Counted from the first letter of the stretch, positions 8,138-16,337 are shown. The stretch: 64,000 nucleotides of DNA from JBJYKD01 sp049310025 (GCF_049310025.1 NZ_JBJYKD010000002.1:62001-126000); one strand, 5' to 3'. Made by a program: numbers and translations. The notes: a model not told the origin generated them from the letters alone.

Positions 8138-8584
8138 TTATCTCATGATGTTTTCAAACTTTTCCATTATCTCTTTGACGGCCGCTTTTGACCTGGCTAT
8201 TACCAATATGGTGTTGTCCCCCGCAATGGTGCCTATTATTTCTCGCCAATTGAGGCCGTCAATGGCTTCCGCGGCGGCTGATGCAGTCCCCGACAATGTC
8301 TTTATGACGATGAGGTTCTCAGAAGATTCCATGCCTATTATAGATTCTTTAAACATTCTGAGAAGCTTATCTGAGATAAAAGATGTTCTCTCGGGTTCAG
8401 CATAGCAATAATGTTCATTGTCCCTTAAAACTTTTATCAGCCTCAATTCTTTTATATCCCTGGAGACCGTCGCCTGAGTGACATTGAAGCCCTGTTTTCT
8501 AAGTTCTTCGGCCAATTCCTCCTGAGTCTCGATGGGCTTTTCTTTAATTATTTCTCTGATTTTCATATGTCTCTTGGCTTTCAA
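8138..8584 (-). CDS. argR: Arginine repressor ArgR/AhrC
   Basis: Hexameric arginine-responsive regulator of arginine biosynthesis and catabolism. The N-terminal winged helix (residues 1-70) has [20 protein letters not shown] and the recognition segment [11 protein letters not shown]. The C-terminal core has [14 protein letters not shown], matching the arginine-binding GT-x-AGDDT motif. The start is TTG 8584: AGGAGGTGG lies 4-7 bases upstream and the N-terminus MKAKRHMKI agrees with the family, whereas the ATG at residue 7 has no ribosome site. Length is 148 residues. It lies 29 bases downstream of nadK. Confidence 0.96.
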   Translation of the reverse strand: MKAKRHMKIREIIKEKPIETQEELAEELRKQGFNVTQATVSRDIKELRLIKVLRDNEHYCYAEPERTSFISDKLLRMFKESIIGMESSENLIVIKTLSGTASAAAEAIDGLNWREIIGTIAGDNTILVIARSKAAVKEIMEKFENIMR

Positions 8585-8613
8585 GTATCCACCTCCTCCG
8601 GCTTAAAAATTCA

Positions 8614-9477
8614 TCAATCATTGAGACTGCTTTCCGTCAGCTTTTTTCTCAATACATCATAAAAACTTCTATTTTTTAACCTGATGAGTTTGGTATAGCA
8701 ATCGGATTTCTTTACTACCACTTCATCGCCGGGAAGCAGTTTATATCCCTGCTGTCCGTCTACCGTCAGCATGATATCTGGATTTTCAGCCACTACCTGC
8801 ACTTTTATGATATCATCCTTTGAAAGCACGATAGAACGGCTCTGAAGGGTATGGGGGCATATGGGAGTCAGCAACAAGACCTCCACATTTGGATTAATAA
8901 TAGGGCCTCCGGCGGAGAGGGAATAGGCCGTGGAACCCGTCGGCGTAGAAATTATCAAACCGTCTGAAGGATAGGTATCGATATAGGCGCCGTTGGCGGT
9001 GGTCTTCAGCCGAACCAGCCTTGCAAAAGGGCCCTTGGTCACCACCACGTCATTTAAAGCTAGAAATCCGGCCAGCTGGCGGCCTTCCCTAATCACATTG
9101 GCTTCAATCATCATCCGCGTATCAATAAAATATTTTTTTGATTTTAACCGCTCCAGATCAACGTATAAATCTGAAAGCTCTACTTCAGTCAAAAAGCCCA
9201 GGTGGCCGATATTGATCCCCAAAATGGGAACGCCGTAAGGCGCAAGCCGCCTGGCCACATTGAGTAATGTGCCGTCTCCGCCGAGGGTGACGGCCAGATC
9301 CACATCTTTTAACGGATCCTCAAAGCCTTTTGACAGATCGGGCATATCTATGACTTTCGCAGCTTCTTCCGGCAGCAGTACATCGAACTTGTTCTCCAAC
9401 AGCCAATGAACGATATTGCGGACGATGCCGGTGGAATTTTTTTTGGACAGGTTTGGAAATAAGCCCACCTTTGTCAT
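8614..9477 (-). CDS. nadK: NAD kinase
   Basis: Cytosolic ATP-dependent kinase making NADP from NAD. Diagnostic motifs are LGGDGTLLN (the GGDG phosphate-binding motif, about residue 65), GINIGHLGFLTE and the NAD-binding stretch PTGSTAYSLSAGGPI. Length 287 is typical. The ATG directly follows the TAA of the upstream membrane protein gene with no gap, suggesting translational coupling. nadK between tlyA and argR-recN is a common clostridial order. Confidence 0.97.
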   Translation of the reverse strand: MTKVGLFPNLSKKNSTGIVRNIVHWLLENKFDVLLPEEAAKVIDMPDLSKGFEDPLKDVDLAVTLGGDGTLLNVARRLAPYGVPILGINIGHLGFLTEVELSDLYVDLERLKSKKYFIDTRMMIEANVIREGRQLAGFLALNDVVVTKGPFARLVRLKTTANGAYIDTYPSDGLIISTPTGSTAYSLSAGGPIINPNVEVLLLTPICPHTLQSRSIVLSKDDIIKVQVVAENPDIMLTVDGQQGYKLLPGDEVVVKKSDCYTKLIRLKNRSFYDVLRKKLTESSLND

Positions 9478-9999
9478 TTAATCACCTCTTGTCAAAAACC
9501 CGACGATAAAACCTAATAACAGGATGCCTGCGTACCACACAAAGCGATGAAGTGAAATCAAAGTTTTCTTCTCAAGGATGGAGTATTCCACTTTTTTTAT
9601 TTCTTCATTTTCCATATCCACAAGGAGCAAACCATCGGGCCTGTACACCATATAATATTCCAGCAGTTGGCGGCGGGTAGCAGGAAATCTGGGTGAAGGG
9701 GCTTTTTCGCCGGTTTTAACTTCCGCCACATAAATCTTATTTCCCTTCTTTACTATAAAATCCGCCTTTACACTGGCCTTATAAGGTCTACCGTCAACCA
9801 GAAGGATATAGGATACCTCCTTTTGGAGGTCAATGACTTCAAAGCCCTGCTTCTCAAGCAATTTAGCAGCCCTGATTTCACTTTTTTTGGCCTTCCGGAT
9901 CTTTCTTTTCAGTTTCGCTTTCCGAAGAAGATTTAAAATAACTACTGTACAGGCCGCTCCCAGAACAGCCCAGAAAAAGCCCACAGCTACATGATCCAT
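9478..9999 (-). CDS. Membrane-anchored protein with PD-(D/E)xK nuclease-like core
   Basis: A 173-residue protein with a hydrophobic segment at each end (about 7-24 and 150-170). Between them is a basic helix (KLKRKIRKAKKSEIRAAKLLEKQGF) of which KSEIRAAKLLEKQGFEVID marks the start of a nuclease-like fold, followed by KADFIVKKGNKIYVAEVKTG. The D-x(n)-E-x-K arrangement is that of restriction-endonuclease-like (PD-(D/E)xK) domains. Both termini in the membrane with the domain presumably cytoplasmic is unusual for an active nuclease. Its stop abuts the nadK start. The function is unknown; a role in DNA uptake or repair would be speculation. Confidence 0.7.
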   Translation of the reverse strand: MDHVAVGFFWAVLGAACTVVILNLLRKAKLKRKIRKAKKSEIRAAKLLEKQGFEVIDLQKEVSYILLVDGRPYKASVKADFIVKKGNKIYVAEVKTGEKAPSPRFPATRRQLLEYYMVYRPDGLLLVDMENEEIKKVEYSILEKKTLISLHRFVWYAGILLLGFIVGFLTRGD

Positions 10000-10044
10000 T
10001 TCAAACCTCTTTTTTACTATTCTATAAAAAATTTAAAATTCCTC

Positions 10045-10845
10045 TCAAAAAAGTTCCATATGAGCTTCCCGGACAACCTTTTCTACATCGGGCAGCGAAC
10101 AGGCCGGGCGTTTCTTAAACCAGGCCAGAAATTCTATATTGCCTTTAGGACCTGTAATAGGCGAAAATGTAAGACCCCATACAAAAAAATTTACCTCACC
10201 TGCGCTGGAAAAAACGTTTGTTATTGATTTTACATGTAAGTCCCTGTCTTTGACAACACCCTTTTTCCCCACTTCCTCTTTGCCCACTTCAAATTGAGGT
10301 TTAATGAGAGTTATCAGATCTCCGTTGTCTTTTAATAAAGAATAAAACGGCTCGAATACCTTTGAAAGAGAAATAAAAGACAGGTCTGCGGTAATAACGT
10401 CAGCCAGTTCACCTATATCGTCAAACTTCAGATAGCGGGCGTTCTTTCGCTCCAAAACCATGACACGCGGGTCTTTTCTCAAACGGTAATCCAGCTGCCC
10501 GTATCCCACGTCCACCGCGAACACTTTTCTTGCTCCGTGTTTTAAAAGGCAATCGGTAAACCCCCCTGTAGAAGCTCCGGCATCTATGGCCACTTTTTCT
10601 TTAACATCGATACCAAAGGTGGACAGCGCCTTTTCCAATTTCAGGCCACCCCTGCTGACATAGGGGATGGTTTTCCCCTTGACGGAAATGGAACTTTCCG
10701 TGTCGACCATGGTACCGGGTTTATCCACCAGCCTGTCGCCCACATAAACATTGCCTGCCATTATTTCCACTTTTGCTTTTTCCCTGCTTGGGAAAAAACC
10801 TTTTTTTACCAATAATACATCCAGTCTTTCTTTGCAGCCGTTCAC
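10045..10845 (-). CDS. tlyA: TlyA-family rRNA 2'-O-methyltransferase (S4 domain + FtsJ-like)
   Basis: N-terminal S4 RNA-binding domain (about residues 5-60, RLDVLLVKKGFFPSREKAK) followed by an FtsJ-like SAM-dependent methyltransferase with DAGASTGGFTDCLL (SAM motif) and AVDVGYGQLDYRLR. The family methylates 16S and 23S rRNA in mycobacteria; in Firmicutes it is known as YqxC. I choose GTG 10845, because AGGAGGTG is 9 bases upstream; a GTG at 10857 lies inside that ribosome site. The AGGAGGTGA also forms the end of oapA, so the two are coupled. tlyA next to the OLE locus is the recurrent arrangement. Confidence 0.92.
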   Translation of the reverse strand: MNGCKERLDVLLVKKGFFPSREKAKVEIMAGNVYVGDRLVDKPGTMVDTESSISVKGKTIPYVSRGGLKLEKALSTFGIDVKEKVAIDAGASTGGFTDCLLKHGARKVFAVDVGYGQLDYRLRKDPRVMVLERKNARYLKFDDIGELADVITADLSFISLSKVFEPFYSLLKDNGDLITLIKPQFEVGKEEVGKKGVVKDRDLHVKSITNVFSSAGEVNFFVWGLTFSPITGPKGNIEFLAWFKKRPACSLPDVEKVVREAHMELF

Positions 10846-10853
10846 CCTATAAT

Positions 10854-11501
10854 TCACCTCCTGGACGTATCTCTTTTTCCGCTTATACCGGCAAGGATGT
10901 CAAATCCAAGTCGCTGCTTTATCGTGAAAACGACCAGGGCCACGTTATGCACAACTTTTTTTGAATTATTTATGGCAATCCCTTTGCCGATGGCCTTGCC
11001 GCCTATGGTAAGGGTAGATATAATTCCAGCCATTAAAATGCTCAGTGCCGTTTCATTTATATGTTTTGCCATTGCAAGAGCCTTTAACACAATTGCCGCC
11101 CCCGCCGCGCCGCTCAGGATACCACAGATATCTCCAACCACGTCGTTGCAGAAATTTGAAACTATGTCGGCGTTTCTTATAAGCTTAACGGCTTCTTTGC
11201 CTCCGGGCACCCTGTCGGCCGCCATGGCATGAAACGGTGTTTCGCTGGCTGAGGTAACGGCTATACCTATTATATCAAAGATTATGCCGATGGCAATTAT
11301 GACCAGTAAAACGAAAATTGAAATAAATATATTAAATCTATCCATTAACGTTTCCGATATAAAACTAAAAAAAACGGATAACACAAAAGCCAGCAAGAAC
11401 ACCCTGTATACCCATCTGGCTTTTATGCTCCCGTTATTCTCAAAGTTTTTTCTCCTATTCGTCATCTCATGTTTATTTTTTTTTCGCGAATCGGAGTTCA
11501 A
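10854..11501 (-). CDS. oapA: OLE-associated protein OapA, membrane partner of OLE RNA
   Basis: Four-helix membrane protein that binds OLE RNA and brings it to the membrane in Bacillus halodurans. Visible: a basic N-terminus, TM1 (about residues 30-53), TM2 (58-85), TM3 (110-140) and TM4 near TALSILMAGIISTLTIGG, then a basic tail. TM3 carries DVVGD, the DxxxD motif characteristic of OapA, at residues 120-124. The second segment resembles the DUF21 part of CNNM/CorB magnesium transporters, so automatic annotation may call it CorB. The start is TTG 11501, with GGAGGG 6 bases upstream; an upstream ATG at 11642 would put 47 codons inside the OLE RNA. Length is 215 residues. Confidence 0.88.
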   Translation of the reverse strand: MNSDSRKKNKHEMTNRRKNFENNGSIKARWVYRVFLLAFVLSVFFSFISETLMDRFNIFISIFVLLVIIAIGIIFDIIGIAVTSASETPFHAMAADRVPGGKEAVKLIRNADIVSNFCNDVVGDICGILSGAAGAAIVLKALAMAKHINETALSILMAGIISTLTIGGKAIGKGIAINNSKKVVHNVALVVFTIKQRLGFDILAGISGKRDTSRR

Positions 11502-11526
11502 ATTTTTCCCTCCGGTATTTTTATCC

Positions 11527-12135
11527 GAAAACAGGTGGTAGTGAATTGAGTAAATTTTGTGGCTTAGGTCTAGCTGGATTTCCCAGGCAGACATCCCATC
11601 GTCGCCGACAGGACGGTTCCCCTTTAAGTCTGCCTCTGCCATGTTGCCACTGGCAGGGCTAGATTACCACTTAGTCCACACTGTAATCCTCAATTCACTT
11701 CCTTACGGAACAGTCTAGGAGCTTTCCTCACCAAAATCACTCTTCTCCTAGCCTCTTTTGCAAAAAGGGTTTCAAAGGGTATTCTCCGGAAACTGAATCG
11801 GCCAATTCAATTTCCGGCCCAATGCCTTTTTCCACCCTTTCCGCTCAAGGCAGGCTACACTGCACCCAACATCTAATCGAATGCAGGTTAACCCCCCAAG
11901 CCGTAACTCAAAATCAACAATCTTGTGTCACGAACTTGGGTCTCCACGGGAGTAGGGTCAACGCCTACATGCCATTGTAGATCGCCCCATCTCCCTTACT
12001 CCCAGCACCAACCCCCGACTGGGCGTCGGCAGCCAGCACCAGGAACTTCATCGATGTGCCCTCGACGGATTTTTAGCCCCGCCTTCAGAGAAGCGATTTT
12101 GACTAGAATACTGCACCACCTGTTTTCAAGATTCG
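11527..12135 (-). ncRNA. ole: OLE RNA (ornate, large, extremophilic), about 610 nt
   Basis: A protein-free stretch between ispA and oapA. Its ends pair: GAAAACAGGTGGT near the 5' end (12115-12127) is the perfect complement of ACCACCTGTTTTC at the 3' end (11527-11539), a 13-bp closing stem. A strong promoter ends just upstream, giving a transcript of about 610 nt, the known OLE length. Many shorter inverted repeats and G/C-rich purine tracts occur inside. OLE is known from extremophilic and anaerobic Firmicutes, nearly always directly upstream of oapA and near tlyA, ispA and xseAB, exactly as here. It forms membrane ribonucleoprotein complexes with OapA; in B. halodurans loss causes sensitivity to ethanol, cold and magnesium. 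I did not align it to the covariance model, so internal helices are unassigned. Confidence 0.88.
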
Positions 12136-12141
12136 AAGTTT

Positions 12142-12170
12142 ATTATAGCACAAAAGATACTCCGCTTCAA
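12142..12170 (-). promoter_or_regulatory. Promoter of OLE RNA and oapA
   Basis: Minus strand: TTGAAG (12165-12170), 17-bp spacer, perfect TATAAT (12142-12147) preceded by TG (extended -10, TGCTATAAT). The predicted start near 12135 coincides with the 5' arm of the OLE closing stem. Confidence 0.75.
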
Positions 12171-12299
12171 ATCCCCCGCCGGCCGCTACAAACCAAAAAA
12201 GATTGCCTTGCGAGATTAAAGAAGATTATGCACAAGTAATATTCTAAAGCTATTTATTGATATTTACTTTTAGGCCGCACCGGTTGACAGTAAAATGTT

Positions 12300-13190
12300 C
12301 TAGTATTGCCTGCTTACAAAAAAGTCTACCAGCTGTACAAAAAAATCGCTGTTTTCATACGCCGAAATTAAATCTTTGGCTTCCGCTGAGAGTCTTTCAA
12401 CCAGTTCAACCGACCTGTCCAAACCGTAAATGTGCGGAAAGGTGCTCTTTTTGTTTCTCAGATCGCTGCCCACGGGTTTGCCCAGCAGTTTTTCATCACC
12501 TTTTAAATCCAGAATATCGTCCACTATTTGAAAAATCAAACCCACCTTCTCACCATAATCTTCCATGATTTTCAGGTCATCGGCAGACGCTCCCGCCAGC
12601 CGGGCGCCGGACCAGAGTGAAACCTGTATCAAACATCCGGTTTTATGAAGGTCCATATAAAATAATGTTTTTTCATCAATCATCTCACCCGATGACTCTA
12701 TATCCACCACCTGACCTCCAACCATGCCGTAACTGCCGGCCGCTGTGGAAACCTTTTCGATGACGTCTATGACGGCTGACGGAGACACGCCTTCTATATG
12801 GGAGTTTTGTGCTATAACCAGAAAGGCATGGGTCAACAGGGCGTCTCCCGCCAGCAAAGCTATGGCATCCCCAAAGACCTTATGGCAGGTGAGTTTACCC
12901 CGCCTGTAATCGTCATTGTCCATCACCGGCAGGTCGTCGTGTATCAGAGAGTAGGTATGTATCATCTCTATGCCGCAGGCTGTCGGCAGGACCTTTTCAT
13001 ACGGCAAACCGAAAAGCTTTGCCGCCTCGATTACCATGATGGGCCTGATGCGTTTTCCGCCGGCCATGGCGCTGTACCGCATGGCCCTGTGGATTTTTTG
13101 GGGAAAAGTATCTTCTCGCGGAAGGTAGTGGTCCAGGGCGGACTCAATTATCCTTGCCTTTTCTGTCAGACTGCGTTCAAATTCATTCAA
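12300..13190 (-). CDS. ispA: Polyprenyl (geranyl/farnesyl) diphosphate synthase IspA
   Basis: Short-chain trans-prenyltransferase that condenses IPP with DMAPP/GPP to supply undecaprenyl, quinone and other isoprenoids. The first aspartate-rich motif is in SLIHDDLPVMDNDDYRRG and the second in IFQIVDDILD; the GKRIRP and CGIEMIHTYS stretches are typical. The start is uncertain. TTG 13190 overlaps the xseB stop by 8 bases, follows the run GGAGGGCAGG and gives the usual 296 residues; ATG 13208 has no ribosome site. It lies third in an xseA-xseB-ispA run. The usual next gene, dxs, is absent here and OLE follows instead. Confidence 0.95.
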   Translation of the reverse strand: MNEFERSLTEKARIIESALDHYLPREDTFPQKIHRAMRYSAMAGGKRIRPIMVIEAAKLFGLPYEKVLPTACGIEMIHTYSLIHDDLPVMDNDDYRRGKLTCHKVFGDAIALLAGDALLTHAFLVIAQNSHIEGVSPSAVIDVIEKVSTAAGSYGMVGGQVVDIESSGEMIDEKTLFYMDLHKTGCLIQVSLWSGARLAGASADDLKIMEDYGEKVGLIFQIVDDILDLKGDEKLLGKPVGSDLRNKKSTFPHIYGLDRSVELVERLSAEAKDLISAYENSDFFVQLVDFFVSRQY

Positions 13191-13425
13191 TTTTTTCCTG
13201 CCCTCCATCGTAGTCTTTAAATACCAGGTTCCCATTTAAGTCCTTCATAAGAATCTCAATTTTACCTTCGGCTTCATCCAAAATTTTTGAGCATATCTTT
13301 GTCAGTGCTATGCCTTCTTCAAAAAGCGTCAGAGCCTCTTCCAGCGTCAAATTCCCTTTTTCCAGCCGTTCAATAATCTGTTCCAGACGATTTATGGCTT
13401 CTTCGTATTTATATTTGGATGCCAC
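13183..13425 (-). CDS. xseB: Exodeoxyribonuclease VII small subunit
   Basis: Small subunit of exonuclease VII, which degrades single-stranded DNA into oligonucleotides. At 80 residues it has the family core YEEAINRLEQIIERLEKGNL followed by LEEALTLFEEGI, a two-helix hairpin that binds XseA. The start is GTG 13425 behind GGGGGG. It overlaps the end of xseA by 17 bases and the start of ispA by 8, so all three are translationally coupled. Confidence 0.96.
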   Translation of the reverse strand: MASKYKYEEAINRLEQIIERLEKGNLTLEEALTLFEEGIALTKICSKILDEAEGKIEILMKDLNGNLVFKDYDGGQEKIE

Positions 13426-14638
13426 GCTTAGCCCCCCTTTTTTCGGAACCCTTTACTTCGCATATCAGGTTGCCGTCCGAAAGTAAAACCCTTACCATAT
13501 CCCGGTCTGCCACATCCTGTATTTTCGTTACAATCTTGTCAGTACCTGCAATCTGGCAGATGCTGTAGCCTCTCTCCAGTATGGACAGCGGATTTAAGGC
13601 CTGCAACTTGCCGATGTGATTTTTAAACAACAACCGGCGGCTGTCTATCAAAATCTTAGTTTCTTTTAATAGTCTTTTTGACAGCATATCAAGGGTCAGC
13701 CGGAAGTTTACAATAAGATTTCCCGGGCTGGTAAATACTGCGGAGCGCCTGGCATATTCAAGCTGCTGCCTTTTTATGTTTACAAACCCCACGGCGGCAT
13801 TTATCAATCTTGCCCGCAAGCGCACAATATCGTTTTGCAACCTGCTTTTTTCCGGCACCACCATTTCCCCTGCTGCGGAAGGTGTCGGCGCCCTTTTGTC
13901 AGCCACGAAGTCAGCTATGGTAAAATCTGTTTCATGGCCCACCGCGGATATTACGGGGATCTTTGAATGAAATATGGCTCTCGCCACTTTTTCCTCATTG
14001 AAAGCCCAGAGTTCCTCGATGGAGCCTCCCCCGCGGCCCACAATGATCACGTCGATGTCTTTAAAACAGTTCATGTCCCTCAATGCCGCACATATTTCGT
14101 CGGCGGCTTCTCTCCCCTGGACCAGCACCGGTGCAATCACTATGTCGACATTCGGGAATCTTCTTTTAATGACGGTTAACAGATCTCGAATGGCTGCACC
14201 GGTCAGGGATGTGATAAGGCCGATTTTTCGGGGCAAAAAAGGGATCTCCCTTTTTCTGGCCGCATCAAACAGACCTTCTTTTTCAAGCTTTGCCTTTAGT
14301 TTTTCGAAGGCCATGTGCAGGGCCCCAATGCCATCAGGCTCCAGGTCCTCCACATACAGCTGGTATTCGCCGGTTTTTTCAAAAACGCTTATCTGTCCCA
14401 GGGCTATTACCTTCATGCCATTTTCCGGATAAAAAGGAAGCAGAACATTCTTGCTCTTGAACATAATGCACCGGATCTGGGCCTTTTCGTCCTTTAAAGT
14501 AAAATACATATGCCCGGATATGTGGTGTTTAAAATTGGATATTTCTCCTTTTACATAAACATGCCTTAATACCTCGCTGGAATCAAAGAGATTTTTTATT
14601 ATCTGCGTCACTTCACTTACGGTCAAAACCGGTGTCAA
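13409..14638 (-). CDS. xseA: Exodeoxyribonuclease VII large subunit
   Basis: Catalytic subunit of exonuclease VII. The N-terminal OB-fold (VKGEISNFKHHISGHMYFTL) leads to the catalytic core with LITSLTGAAIRDLLTVIKRR, GRGGGSIEELWAFNEE and SAVGHETDFTIADFVADKRA, all family signatures, then a coiled coil and a C-terminal LERGYSI segment. Length 409 is typical. The start is TTG 14638 with GGGAGG 8 bases upstream. It lies 27 bases after nusB in the asp23-nusB-xseAB-ispA operon. Confidence 0.97.
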   Translation of the reverse strand: MTPVLTVSEVTQIIKNLFDSSEVLRHVYVKGEISNFKHHISGHMYFTLKDEKAQIRCIMFKSKNVLLPFYPENGMKVIALGQISVFEKTGEYQLYVEDLEPDGIGALHMAFEKLKAKLEKEGLFDAARKREIPFLPRKIGLITSLTGAAIRDLLTVIKRRFPNVDIVIAPVLVQGREAADEICAALRDMNCFKDIDVIIVGRGGGSIEELWAFNEEKVARAIFHSKIPVISAVGHETDFTIADFVADKRAPTPSAAGEMVVPEKSRLQNDIVRLRARLINAAVGFVNIKRQQLEYARRSAVFTSPGNLIVNFRLTLDMLSKRLLKETKILIDSRRLLFKNHIGKLQALNPLSILERGYSICQIAGTDKIVTKIQDVADRDMVRVLLSDGNLICEVKGSEKRGAKRGIQI

Positions 14639-14665
14639 TAGCCAGTCCTCCCAGTTTAAAATTAA

Positions 14666-15076
14666 TCAATTAACCGACTTTCCTCTTTCTTTTGCAACCG
14701 TCCCGAGGATACCGTTGATAAACTTATACGATTGTTGTTCCCCGTATTTTTTTGCCATCTCGACGGCTTCATTGATGGAAACACTCACCGGTATATCTTC
14801 ACAAAAGAGCATTTCATAAATGGCCAGCCTCAGTATATTGCGATCCACGGCCGGTATGCGCTCTACCTTCCAATCCACCGAATAGCTTTCTATTATTGAA
14901 TCTATCATTTTAATATTCGCCAGGACGCCTTTTACTTCTTCAAACATAAATTCTCTTTGAACCTGGTCTACAGGTCTTGTCACGGCTATTTCGGCGGCCT
15001 CTTCTATGGTGTTATCACCCAGATCCACTGCAAATAAAATTTTAAAAGCATTTTCTCTCGCGATTTTTCTGCTCAA
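14666..15076 (-). CDS. nusB: Transcription antitermination factor NusB
   Basis: All-helical RNA-binding protein that, with S10 (NusE), binds boxA and supports rRNA antitermination. 136 residues with the family start ARENAFKILFAVDL, the central WKVERIPAVDRNILRLAIYE and the end EMAKKYGEQQSYKFINGILG. The start is TTG 15076 preceded by AAAGGAG. It follows the DUF2273 gene after 14 bases in the asp23-amaP-DUF2273-nusB order found throughout Firmicutes. Confidence 0.97.
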   Translation of the reverse strand: MSRKIARENAFKILFAVDLGDNTIEEAAEIAVTRPVDQVQREFMFEEVKGVLANIKMIDSIIESYSVDWKVERIPAVDRNILRLAIYEMLFCEDIPVSVSINEAVEMAKKYGEQQSYKFINGILGTVAKERGKSVN

Positions 15077-15090
15077 AAAACAGCACTCCT

Positions 15091-15309
15091 TTACCTGTTA
15101 CCGGGAGGTAATATTTTGTCCAGTATATCTCTCAGGCTTTCTCTGCCATCGATGATTTTACCGATATAATACCCTACAATTGCGCATAAAACAATAAACG
15201 CGGTTTTCAAAAAGCCAAAGACCAGTATTATTATCCCAATTATAATCCCAAGGATTGCTCCCAGAATCTTCCCGCGGTGTTCCTGCCAGTTTTCGGGAAA
15301 AAAGTCCAT
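15091..15309 (-). CDS. DUF2273 small membrane protein
   Basis: A 72-residue membrane protein with two hydrophobic segments (ILGAILGIIIGIIILVFGFL and TAFIVLCAIVGYYIGKIID). It belongs to the DUF2273 family that accompanies Asp23 and AmaP. No biochemical function is known; association with the Asp23 envelope complex is inferred from constant gene order. It starts at ATG 15309, 11 bases after amaP. Confidence 0.9.
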   Translation of the reverse strand: MDFFPENWQEHRGKILGAILGIIIGIIILVFGFLKTAFIVLCAIVGYYIGKIIDGRESLRDILDKILPPGNR

Positions 15310-15320
15310 TCTATCACCTC

Positions 15321-15857
15321 TTATTTTACCGTTCTCTGTTTATACGGGTTATAAATGTTGTCTACACTTATGCGCACCTCTCTTACCGTTATACCAGCCG
15401 TGTTTTCAATATGTTCCTTTACCGCCTTTTGAAGCTCGGAGGTCATCTCCGGAATTATTGCGTCATGAGTCACTACAAGCCGCAGAAATACGGAAACTCC
15501 GCCATCGTGTCTTATAACATTTACCTTAACATCTTTCACCTTTTCTATATCCCTTGTAATCTTCAGCACCAGATTTTCAATGGCGGTTAAGGAAATACTG
15601 ATATTCCCCATATCGCCGCTTTTTACAACGGTCTCTCGACGGCGGCGGGTTTTCAAACCTGAAAATAAAAGCCACAGGCTTGCAACAAGAAACACCAGCC
15701 CTACAAGTCCCACTTCCCACCGCCCGTGTAACGCAGCAACCCTTGTCCAAAAATTCTGCAAATCAATCAGGCCGCCGGAAAAAAGGATGGCAGTAACCGA
15801 AACAAGCGCCAGGGCCAGCATACAGACAGTTAAAATAATTCTGTCGAAAAGATTCAT
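15321..15857 (-). CDS. amaP: Alkaline shock response membrane anchor AmaP
   Basis: Membrane anchor that recruits Asp23 to the cell membrane. Two N-terminal membrane segments (about residues 6-28 and 50-68), then an Asp23-like soluble domain rich in beta-strands (ISLTAIENLVLKITRDIE, later VREVRISVDNIY). ATG 15857 (MNLFDRIILTV) is chosen because AAAGGAG lies 7 bases upstream; the longer reading frame to 15914 runs through an intergenic hairpin. Length 178 is typical. It lies between asp23 and the DUF2273 gene. Confidence 0.9.
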   Translation of the reverse strand: MNLFDRIILTVCMLALALVSVTAILFSGGLIDLQNFWTRVAALHGRWEVGLVGLVFLVASLWLLFSGLKTRRRRETVVKSGDMGNISISLTAIENLVLKITRDIEKVKDVKVNVIRHDGGVSVFLRLVVTHDAIIPEMTSELQKAVKEHIENTAGITVREVRISVDNIYNPYKQRTVK

Positions 15858-15884
15858 TTCATGACTCCTTTCAATGGAAATTAA

Positions 15885-15905
15885 CCCCCTGAGCACATCA
15901 GGGGG
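15885..15905 (-). other. Stable hairpin between asp23 and amaP
   Basis: CCCCCTGA and TCAGGGGG form a perfect 8-bp stem around a 5-base loop in the 53-base gap between the genes. No T run follows, so a full terminator is unlikely. It may partly attenuate or stabilise the asp23 message relative to amaP. Confidence 0.5.
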
Positions 15906-15910
15906 TATTA

Positions 15911-16303
15911 TCACTTTACCCTACCCTCTTCTTCTTTCACGGGTTGGCCGAAATTAACGCCCTGTACGTGGATGTTGACTTCAACCACCGACAAACCCGT
16001 CATATTCTCAATAGCCTTCTTTACATTTTCCTGGACATTCCACGCCACCTCAGGTATACGAACGCCGTAGTTCACAATTATGTACAGGTCTACGGCCGCT
16101 TCTTTTTCTCCGACTTCAACTTTTACGCCTTTAGAAAGGTTTTTACGGCCAAGTATCTCGGCTATTCCTCCCACGATGCCGCCGCTCATGCCCGCAACAC
16201 CTTCCACTTCCATGGCGGCAAGACCGGCTATTACGGCCACTACCTCGTCGGAAATCTTTATAGAACCCTTCTCAGTGGAACTTTCTATTTTCTCGTCATC
16301 CAT
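15911..16303 (-). CDS. asp23: Asp23/Gls24 family envelope stress protein
   Basis: 130-residue member of the Asp23/Gls24 family (YqhY-like), cytoplasmic-face proteins linked to envelope stress and lipid homeostasis. Signature pieces are ISDEVVAVIAGLAAMEVEGV, AGMSGG and KGVKVEVGEKEAAVDLYIIV. Its start is ATG 16303 behind GGGAGAAAATA. First gene of the operon running to ispA, 35 bases downstream of a good vegetative promoter, so transcription of nusB and xseAB probably begins here rather than in spoIIIA. Confidence 0.95.
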   Translation of the reverse strand: MDDEKIESSTEKGSIKISDEVVAVIAGLAAMEVEGVAGMSGGIVGGIAEILGRKNLSKGVKVEVGEKEAAVDLYIIVNYGVRIPEVAWNVQENVKKAIENMTGLSVVEVNIHVQGVNFGQPVKEEEGRVK

Positions 16304-16337
16304 TATTTTCTCCCTCCAACATTTAAGTCCAATGATT

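Noticed and set aside
11502..11642. Longer oapA start at ATG 11642
   Set aside because: The extra 47 codons run through the conserved 3' part of OLE RNA; TTG 11501 has the ribosome site.
11925..12239. Plus-strand ORF of 104 codons across the OLE region
   Set aside because: Antisense to OLE RNA, low-complexity P/R/S-rich product, no ribosome site.
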